NCBI RefSeq assembly: GCF_017254845.1
Contig: NZ_JAFKCU010000007.1
Location: 124,001 to 188,000, forward strand
DNA: 64,000 bases
Origin: Algoriphagus pacificus
GTDB taxonomy: Bacteria > Bacteroidota > Bacteroidia > Cytophagales > Cyclobacteriaceae
Direction of reading: 5' to 3'
Part shown: piece after piece, positions 63,462-64,000 of the stretch
How positions within the stretch are numbered: the first letter of the stretch is position 1
Layout of the letters: every line of letters starts with the position of its first letter
Position numbers and translations under genes: made by a program
The notes under the pieces: generated by a model
The model's database searches: none
The model's input: the letters and a program-made list of their open reading frames with translations, nothing else
What the model was told of the DNA's origin: nothing

Positions 63462-64000
63462 ATGCAAAAAATATCTACCCCCTCCAGAAGCATTCACCTG
63501 CTTTTCCTTCTTGGCATTCTTTTTCTACCTTTTTTGGGGCATGCCCAGGGTTCTTATATTCCTTATAATAGAGATTATTATCACCTGATTGATCGCTATG
63601 AAATTTTAAGAGGAGTGAATAATCCTGTTTTCCGAAGCGGAACTAAACCTTATCGAAGGGATGATGTCGCAGCATTTCTTGACAGTTTGGCAAATGATGC
63701 TGTGATCCAGTCTCGCTCAGACGAATTTAATTTAGCTTACCTGAGCCAAGACAATTGGGAGTTTGTAAGCAGAGAAACACCAGAATCTAAAAAACCTTTC
63801 TTGAAAGGCATCTACAAAAGACCCGGTGACTTTGCACATTATTATAGTGAAGATTTTGACATTCATTTGAGTCCTGTGATTTACCTCAATGGGGGATTGG
63901 AACCAGACAACGATCAAAATCCCAATAGACTTTCGCGGGGAATTGTACTTCGTGGGTCGATTGATAAAAAAGTTGGCTTTTATACTTATTTCACTTCCTC
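63462..64000 (+). CDS. Outer-membrane protein, Wzi/capsule-assembly-like, partial
   Basis: An open frame from ATG 63462 runs to the right window edge and is cut there. Residues 1-29 form a signal peptide (GHAQ-G). The mature start GSYIPYNRDYYHLIDRYEIL and later IVLRGSIDKKVGFYTYFT read as aromatic beta strands of a barrel. This N-terminus resembles Bacteroidota proteins called capsule assembly Wzi family, but the family call is uncertain from the first 180 residues. Confidence 0.6.
   Translation, partial: MQKISTPSRSIHLLFLLGILFLPFLGHAQGSYIPYNRDYYHLIDRYEILRGVNNPVFRSGTKPYRRDDVAAFLDSLANDAVIQSRSDEFNLAYLSQDNWEFVSRETPESKKPFLKGIYKRPGDFAHYYSEDFDIHLSPVIYLNGGLEPDNDQNPNRLSRGIVLRGSIDKKVGFYTYFTS

Noticed and set aside
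1-64000. CRISPR arrays, rRNA operons, prophage genes or transposases
   Set aside because: No regularly spaced repeats, no rRNA-like blocks and no integrase, transposase or structural phage proteins were seen in either strand.

Overview
The window is a chromosomal segment of a Bacteroidota bacterium, most likely order Cytophagales and close to Algoriphagus/Cyclobacteriaceae. That placement is inferred from protein style. The supporting signs are a type IX secretion cargo with a gliding-motility-type C-terminal domain, several PorT-family outer-membrane barrels, many short lipoproteins, a three-subunit succinate dehydrogenase, FolK divergent from SppA, and promoters that fit the Bacteroidota TTTG-N20-TAnnTTTG pattern. 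There are no rRNA genes, CRISPR arrays, transposases or integrases. One tRNA gene, tRNA-Leu(CAA), is present. Both ends cut a gene: a type I asparaginase on the left and an outer-membrane or capsule-type protein on the right.

Layout. 1-5803 (minus strand) is a tightly packed gene run: family-2 glycosyltransferase, small protein, SpoIIE-type phosphatase, NodB-type deacetylase, second glycosyltransferase, TatD nuclease, asparaginase. ruvC diverges from it. 6.4-11.6 kb holds three small outer-membrane barrels, a Crp-type regulator, and a beta-helix lipoprotein paired with a diheme cytochrome c. 11.6-14.6 kb is an operon of an alanine/ornithine-type racemase, a GNAT acetyltransferase and a sodium:solute symporter. 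14.6-16.5 kb is an accessory-looking patch: two small secreted proteins, copies of a GTTATGTGG-type boundary motif that recall integron cassette ends, and a hairpin between direct repeats. 16.5-19.9 kb is sdhCAB with a well-formed promoter. 20.2-24.4 kb carries a 926-residue T9SS cargo protein, a DCC-family protein and fabD. 24.4-37.9 kb is mostly core metabolism and maintenance: folK, sppA, a flavin reductase, an EEP hydrolase, pgk, a Sua5-type gene, a TPR lipoprotein, a thioesterase, a NUDIX hydrolase, recQ, an enoyl-CoA hydratase and comEC. 38.0-41.3 kb carries a barrel, a GNAT, phoH, a SAM hydrolase-like gene, a monooxygenase-fold protein and tRNA-Leu. A putative abortive-infection membrane protein follows the tRNA at 41.4 kb.

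42.3-46.4 kb is a YbbA/YbbP-type ABC transporter divergent from a TesA-like GDSL lipoprotein. 46.6-49.0 kb is a GMC oxidoreductase with its gluconate-dehydrogenase-subunit-3 partner. 49.1-53.9 kb is a tandem array of four related beta-propeller-like lipoproteins, with the decayed tail of a fifth between the first and second. 53.9-63.3 kb (minus strand) holds another barrel, a single-domain response regulator, an NSS transporter, a dTDP-4-dehydrorhamnose reductase-like enzyme, a cyclophilin with an insertion, hemC, a RimK/RimB pair, holB, a GlmU-like nucleotidyltransferase and rpmE type B.

Many neighbours overlap by ATGA or TAATG, which indicates translationally coupled operons, and most operon ends carry clear stem-loop terminators. 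No complete new system is proved. The best leads are the tandem lipoprotein array with its relic, the cassette-like patch at 15-16.5 kb, the abortive-infection-like gene beside tRNA-Leu, the beta-helix/diheme cytochrome pair, and the phosphatase-linked polysaccharide operon.
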